From the NCBI GenBank assembly GCA_907165275.2, contig OU015652.1, positions 5,967,001-6,031,000 on the forward strand: 64,000 nucleotides of DNA, written 5' to 3'. Source of the stretch: Zygaena filipendulae (taxonomy: Eukaryota; Arthropoda; Insecta; Lepidoptera; Zygaenidae). Positions 58,159 through 64,000 of this stretch are shown here, piece after piece. A program made the translations under genes and the position numbers. Under the pieces are notes generated by a model that was not told the DNA's origin, ran no database searches, and saw only the letters and a list, made by a program, of their open reading frames with translations. Numbering within the stretch: the first letter of the stretch is position 1; every line of letters starts with the position of its first letter.

Positions 58159-60365
58159 TTAGTTAGAATACCTAAGTATGAACTACATCCTAGCAAACCG
58201 TATAGCTTACGGAAGAACGTAGCCCGGGGCGAATAGAAACATATTACACGCGCCGTGTTGTGGATGTCATCAGAGACTTAGGTTCTTATTACAATGTCCG
58301 ACAACCTTTTTGTTCTGTACCTCAGATCCCTTGGCGAATTTTAGTATTCTGTACAAAAAGTTTTTTCGTCAACTGATGCTAATAAGCACATAAGTAAGAT
58401 CTATATTGCATATATAGGTGCATTACGATGTTGACGTAATTATATCATAGTTTGTAATAACCTGCTAACTCTTGTGAGATTTATGTACAGTGTACTGTAT
58501 TTTATACCTCAATTATTTTCTGTCGCTGTCATAGACTTGCGGGTCGTGTTCGATCCCTGACAGTCAATATAGACCACTTTACGAATCACCGAGCTAGACT
58601 AATCCTATAGGACGTAAATAAGCTAAGTTCCACTTAAACCCGTTGAACTTGTTATGCCACTTCAAACAAGCAGACAAACGAAACTTTTATTAAAATATAC
58701 ATACATTTTTTGTCATTTTGCAGACATAGGTACCTAAGTTTTCACATTATTTTACTGTGATATAAATTTATGTGAATATAAATATACGTAGGTAGTTGTC
58801 AGCTTAAAATAATGAAGATAAATCGATAATTTCATAATATTGTTTACATGATTAGATAAACAAGTAGGTCGCCTGATAATTGTGAACGATATACCTAGGT
58901 ATTATTGATTTGGTCATAAAAGTTAAATAAGTAATATTTAAGACTTTTAGTGATAAGCTGAACAATATTTAAGAAAATCTTTATGCTTAACTGTGCAATA
59001 TTATAGCCCTTATCAATTTTACCAACGGTTTCACTTCCATGAATTTCAGAATTTCATTCTTTAATTTATAACATACAAAGAAAAAATACAAAATATATCG
59101 AGGCTGTAATCTGTACAACGAAGATGTTAAAGATAGAGAAATATTTATTTCTTAAATCTGAAACTATGATATTTCGATACTATACTTAGGTACATAAAAA
59201 AATTATTTAAAAAGCCGTCTTGTTCCACCTATGACCGGATGACCGTCTGAATAAGTAGGAGATATAATGGATTAATTGGCTAAAGAAGTACAAACGAACA
59301 ACGAACGCAACAACATCATGCCGCGCAAAATAAATTACCTAGGTACCTAAAGAATAAAATAAAATTGTTCCTTTAGCTACACAAATAAATAACAATTATT
59401 ATTGTGTCGGCATGGAACAGTCAATAGTGTAGGTTTATGTTTTCTATAGCGACCTTTATAATAGTGTCACGTTTAAGTTCTAATCTAGTTGCCCTCCTCA
59501 ATGAAAACAGCTGCCCGGTGAAATATAGTCTACGAAATTTTTGATATTTATTTATTTATTTAATCCTTTATTGCACATAAAATAACAATGATACAGTACC
59601 TAAAGAAAAAGGAGAAATGATACCTACATACCTACTCATAGTACCGCGCTCTATACAGATCGATCGACGGAGGTTATACCTACTAAAAAGGGTAAAAAAA
59701 ATATACTTCACTACTATGATACATTTGAGTACCTACCTATCTATTCGGGTGTCGTAAACTTTTTCATAACAGTAGGAATATATCGAAAAGTATCCTTACT
59801 ATATAGTAAAGATTGGAAAGTCTTTCCAGTGGAGATAATATGTGAAAGCATTCTACTGGAAGAATATAGACAAAATTGAATTCGCATATACAATATACAT
59901 ACGCTATATGAGAACAGTTATAAAAGTTTAATATAATAGATACCACAGCACGAAGCCACCCAGTGCCCTTGCAGTGTTTTCCACTTTTAAACCATTTTTA
60001 TTGCTTTCCAAAAAGTAAACTAATTAATGAAGAATGAGCCGAGGCAAGCAGCATTGTTGCCAACTTTTTGGCAATTCGCCAAACCACGTATCTACCTAAC
60101 CGCGTACCATGTTTACGAATTCTTAATAATTGATAGATATCGACTAAATATCGATGTATCGATCAGTGATTAAAGGCAATAAATTGATTCACACAGGTAC
60201 ATATCTACACTAATATTACCTTCCCTATACATATGCGGAGTTTATAGTAATCTCTGGAACTATACAACAATAGAAAGCTATTTATTATGTTTATACCTAC
60301 ATTACCTATCCTTGAATGTCTTGAGAAACTATTTCCTTGGAACAAAGAGTTAGGTACAGCAAGAA
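58159..60365. other. Noncoding with retroelement-like tail
   Basis: At about 59541-59640 a minus-strand retro tail is suggested by TGTGCAATAAAGGATTAAAT followed by AAATAAATAAAT. A worn Helitron hairpin remnant lies near 59028. No gene recognised. Confidence 0.4.
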
Positions 60366-60800
60366 ACCGAAATTCATCATCATGTAAGTCAAAAGAAGTC
60401 TACTGCTGGACATAGGCCTCCCCCAAGGATCGGCACAACGACAGGTCCTGCGCTTCCCGCATCCAATGGCGTCGCGCAACCTTTGCCAAGTCATTAGTCC
60501 ACCTTGTAGCGGGCCTGCTCACGCCGCGTCTTCCGGTTCGTGGTTGCCACTCAAGAACTTTCTTACTCCATCGTTCATCTGCTCTTGGAGCAATTTCCCC
60601 CGCCCATTGCCACTTAAGGTTTGCTATTCTTCGGGCTATGTCTGTTTGCCTTCGGATTTCCTCATTTCTGATTTGATTTCGCCGGGAAACTTCGAGCCCT
60701 TTGAGGGACTTTGAGCCTTCTTAAGAGGCCCATAGTGAGCAACCACGTCTCGGTACCGTCATCACTGGCAACACACACTGGTCAAAGACTTTAGTCTGAG
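60366..60800 (-). pseudogene. 3' end of an RTE-type LINE reverse transcriptase ORF
   Basis: Minus strand. The C-terminal tail of a non-LTR retrotransposon polyprotein is visible: TKVFDQCVLPVMT near 60800, GTETWLLTMGLLRRLKVPQR after a frameshift, IRNEEIRRQTDIARRIANLK, then KVLEWQPRTGRRGVSRPATR and RWTNDLAKVARRHW to a stop at 60402-60400. The order and motifs match RTE-type elements common in Lepidoptera. The ATGATGATGAAT just past the stop fits their short-repeat 3' tails. 5'-truncated, frameshifted, inactive. Confidence 0.82.
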
Positions 60801-61344
60801 ACACGCTGCCCAGCGGGGCTGGATTCGACGATTGACCTCTTTTTCGAAACCGAAACCTTTTTGGAAATCGATGCGGATGAAACCGAGGGGAGAAAAGCTA
60901 TTTTGTGTACGAGTATAAGTTATAGGTTTTGGAATAAAAGATACCTACTTTCATTCCGATATAGATAGATCCTGCGGGACCCAATTGACGCAGTAGGTTA
61001 AATACGGGTTTTTACGGGTAATTAAGGTTCTGGGCTCGATTCTCGGTGAGGGTGGACTTTGTGTAATGAATACCTTAGGGTTCCACTTTCCAGTCTTGGG
61101 CCGTATTTTTAAATCGTTCGAATTACTTTCACACACGGAATCGCGAATTTACATGCGATGGAATAGTATAAAATACATATATGTCATACCTAATAAGTAC
61201 ATAAGATAATATCATGTTTGCTTAGTTTCCAAGACACAAGCTTGTATAGCTAAGTATGGAATCAATTAGTAGATCTGTGTGTTGTGAAGTGAATTATTAT
61301 TATTTTAAAATTAACGCAGGTGAAACCGCGAGAGAACCGGCTAG
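60801..61344 (+). mobile_element. Two Helitron 3' ends and a tRNA-like B box
   Basis: Worn 3' ends at about 60868-60902 (GATGAAACCGAGGGGAGAAA then AGCTAT) and 61305-61344 (GGTGAAACCGCGAGAG, ending CTAG before T). Between them GGTTCTGGGCTCGATTCTCG near 61028 resembles a degenerate Pol III B box of a SINE. Confidence 0.5.
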
Positions 61345-61686
61345 TTAAGTGTAGGTACTACTACATAATCAACTCGTTACGAGACTTACTTACAAAGTAT
61401 CTGATGTTTCAATTGAGGTACACCGTACAAGGATGATTTGATAGATAGTAACGCTCGTTGGGATAATATCGCTTTTTGATCCCGATAACACTCCTGATAT
61501 AAGATAGGTGAACGAAGACTGAACACTGAACTCTCATTTAGTGCTAGGATGACCCAAAGTAGGTACCAGACCAGACCAGACAGAGGTCAATGAACGAACG
61601 GGTATAATACTTTGACTTCAAATGTTGAGTCTTAATAGTTACGAATTGTGCGTATCGTACGTGCAATGATAACTCGACCTTATTTT

Positions 61687-61963
61687 TAGAGTTCCGTACC
61701 CAAAGACTTTGCTGTCCGTCCGTCCGTCCGTCTATAAGTCTGTCACTAGGCTGTATCTCATGAAACGTGATAGTTAGACAGTTGAAATTTTCACATGCAG
61801 ATGATGTATTTCTGTTGCCGCTATACCAAAAAATACTAAAAAATAGAATAAATTAAATATTTAAGGGGGACTTAACAACAGACATTACTTTTTGCCGTTT
61901 TTTATAGATAATGGTACGGAACCTTTCGTGCGGGAGTCCGACTTTCACTTGGCCGGTTTTTTT
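61687..61963 (+). repeat. Lepidoptera-type dispersed repeat (GTTCCGTACC ... CTTGGCCGG)
   Basis: Recognised from familiarity with lepidopteran introns: AGAGTTCCGTACCCAAAG, a CCGTCCGTCCGTC tract, GCTGTATCTCATGAAACGTG, TGATGTATTTCTGTTGCCGC, ATGGTACGGAACCTTTCGTG, ending TTCACTTGGCCGG and a T run. The terminal T run suggests retroposition, but the class is not certain. Single copy in this window. Confidence 0.75.
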
Positions 61964-62739
61964 AACTGTATTGACTTTAAGTTTTTCTATTCCAGCGCAG
62001 TATACCTAGTTTATATAGGAAAATTTATGAATTTGTTTTTGTACTGGTCGATTACTTAGGTATTATTTATTAATTTATAAGTATTATAAAAACTTCTATA
62101 CGGAATCTTATCAAGAAAACTTATCAAAAAACAAGGTCACCATAGGTAATTTTTTTTTTACACAAACTAAAAAATAATAATTAAATTTTACCCCGGATGT
62201 GTAAACATAATGTTTTACCAATTATATCACAACAATCCACATTTTTTTGTAACTGACTCTGGCTAATAAAGCTTGTCCCGCGAAAAACAATTTATGTTTA
62301 CATTACCTAAATTATTTAGTTACTCAAAAATACACAGTTTTAACTACAATCAATTTAGATATCCGCTTGGTTATGGCCTATGCCGGATGCAATGGGTTGT
62401 ATGGACGCTCAGGGGGCCAATTCCGCTCATGCAAAACACGAAACCGCTCCTGCATCTATTATTATATAAAGATCTCCTGACATAGGTCTTACTCGTACAC
62501 TCGCATGAAGCAGATCGACGGTCACAACTCGCGACCGGTGTATGTATATAGCTATCTGAGAAGACCCTAATATCGATGCAGAAGCGTTGCGGTTTTGTGC
62601 TGTGCGAGAGCGGAATTTGCGCTCGGCTGCCACAAACAAACAAGATCTCTAAAATTATTGTGTCGAACGGCGACTGACGCCATCGGCATTGGTTTGATGT
62701 CCCAAACACAGCTACTCATTGGCTAACAAGCTATGATCC
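61964..62739. other. GC-balanced unidentified stretch
   Basis: About 62350-62720 has balanced composition unlike the flanks, and a 112-codon minus-strand frame (62709-62371) with Cys- and Ser-rich content that matches no family I know. No splice or start context supports a gene. Confidence 0.4.
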
Positions 62740-62922
62740 ACGTGTCTGTTCATGCTAATCTTCGGAACTACTGAAAAGTTATCATGCGGTTTTCAAAGGT
62801 AGATTAAGCTTATCTTGGAGCAACATATAGGCTTTGTTTCATTGAAATCGGATGTCGGGAAAAAAACAATGTCATACGACGTATAAAAGCGTTTCACGCG
62901 GGCGAAACCAAGACACGGCTAG
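62740..62922 (+). mobile_element. 5'-truncated Helitron-like element, AAAGAGTAGAATC family
   Basis: CTAATCTTCGGAACTACTG core, CATTGAAATCGGATGTCGGG and 3' TTTCACGCGGGCGAAACC, then CTAG before T. Matches the 3' half of 29080-29384. Confidence 0.7.
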
Positions 62923-63662
62923 TATTCAAAATAGGTGCCTATTTAATTTCTAAAACCTTACCCACTGACTGACTTCCTTCAGAAATTATTTTATTTACTG
63001 GGTTAAACTCAAGCTCCAAGTAGTAACTTATCAAAAAAAATATCGATCCATTCTGAGTTGTAAATACATAATTTATTTCTATCAGATTTGATTATTGTCA
63101 TAAAATTAAAGATATTTCCAATCGTTCGTTCTATCATTATAACTTCATAGCGACCTAAGTCTGTAACAAGTGTAGTAAGTAACAACATTTAAAGCGAAAA
63201 TCCAAATGAAAATATATTTCAATCTTTTTGTAAACTTAGTGAGCCATAAATCCTTGAATACTTGAGTACTTGATTTGCCGAGACTTTTTGGTTTAAGTAG
63301 CTATTTAGGTATGTACTAACTAATACGAGGAAATAAAATTATTATTTTTTAATGTTTTTTGATGAGTTACTTCCTTTGCTATGGACAAGTTTGTATAAGT
63401 TTCTTTTACACGTATTGAAAATTATTCGTATTAATCGTTACATACAAACATGCGGAAAGTGATTCCAGTCGAGAATGCACTCTAGCTTCCGATTCGAAAC
63501 GTCGTATCACAAAATTCAGTTGAATACAGTGGAGCTACGCCAAAATTGTGTCACATTGTAAATTCTTTTATATTTTTCACATTGATTTACAAATTATTTT
63601 TCATCACATCTAACAAATGCGTATATTTAATGTCAAATTAATCGTTTCTGGTATTAATAGAT

Positions 63663-63697
63663 TTCCACGGGTTTACTCACCCGTGGGCCGTGCCTAG
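63663..63697 (+). mobile_element. Helitron-type 3' terminus with a different hairpin
   Basis: CCACGGGT, loop TTACTC, ACCCGTGG, then GCCGTGC and CTAG before T. Same architecture as the common family but with its own stem sequence. No 5' partner was identified. Confidence 0.5.
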
Positions 63698-63800
63698 TCT
63701 AAAAAAAATTGCTTTAGAAATCGCTGAATTAAATAGTTTCTGCATGGTTTCTGTGTTACATAAAACAAACTAGCTGTAGGTTAGGAGGTTACCTAAACCG

Positions 63801-63822
63801 CTAAACCGCGAGGAACAGCTAG
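63801..63822 (+). mobile_element. Helitron 3' end fragment
   Basis: TAAACCGCGAGGAACAG then CTAG before T; the core is missing upstream. Confidence 0.5.
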
Positions 63823-64000
63823 TCTATTAAAAAATCCAGAATATAAAGTGTGTCACCAATCTATACCTAGATATATATATGTCGACGAGGGTCAGGGGTT
63901 CTAACAATGTGAGCAGCAAATCATCATTTTTCACATTCGTTAGCAGGATGATCCGACATGGTGATCAAGAAATAACACGAGGTTAACGTCCAGTACACTG

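Larger units (their letters stand above)
62923..64000. other. Noncoding to the window edge
   Basis: Apart from the two Helitron 3' ends, AT-rich sequence without recognised genes. Confidence 0.4.

Noticed and set aside
58500..58600. B-box-like GTTCGATCCC near 58549 as a tRNA or SINE
   Set aside because: No A box at the right distance and no foldable cloverleaf.

Overview
This window reads as nuclear DNA from a lepidopteran insect, most likely a moth. The evidence is a very AT-rich background with dense GTAGGTA/TACCTAC words, more than 25 traces of the Lepidoptera-typical Helitron family whose 3' end is a CCGCGG hairpin followed by CAGCTAG, and two conserved protein genes with short GT-AG introns. 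There is no bacterial, phage or CRISPR content. Species cannot be named from sequence alone.

Only two genes are complete. They sit back to back around 21-22.4 kb. On the minus strand, five exons (21088 down to 17954) encode a mitochondrial SpoU-family 23S-type rRNA 2'-O-methyltransferase (MRM3/RNMTL1, about 422 residues). On the plus strand, three exons (22441 to 26913) encode kintoun/DNAAF2, the PIH1-domain factor that preassembles axonemal dynein arms (about 884 residues). Their start codons are 1352 bp apart, and the shared upstream DNA is full of CTGTCA motifs and inverted repeats.

The rest is transposon-rich noncoding DNA. 1-12 kb: degenerate Helitrons, a small candidate first exon at 2.3 kb and GC-rich patches at 8.9 and 12.3 kb. 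13.7-18 kb: Helitrons and a large inverted duplication with arms of about 0.75 kb, ending about 160 bp from the MRM3 stop codon. 24.5-26.3 kb: kintoun introns hosting a hAT element with perfect 8-bp target duplication, a Helitron split by a solo LTR, and a long-TIR MITE. 28-35 kb: Helitrons and hairpin elements. 35.76-36.68 kb: a 0.9-kb pentanucleotide array. 37-47 kb: two more hAT-type elements, palindromic MITEs, a decayed mariner-like transposase and two CpG-rich islands. 48.5-50.05 kb: a full-length Tc1-like transposon with intact ends but a dead transposase. 51-64 kb: a GC-rich candidate 5' exon with a strong splice donor, palindromic 3-bp-TSD elements, an RTE-type LINE tail and many Helitron ends.

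I found no clearly new biological system. The items most worth a second look are the large inverted duplication, the nested insertions inside kintoun intron 1, the transition-only block structure of the pentamer array, several isolated GC-rich patches that could be first exons of a large undetected gene, and two small perfect hairpins. All element classes were assigned by eye from termini and target duplications, without database comparison.
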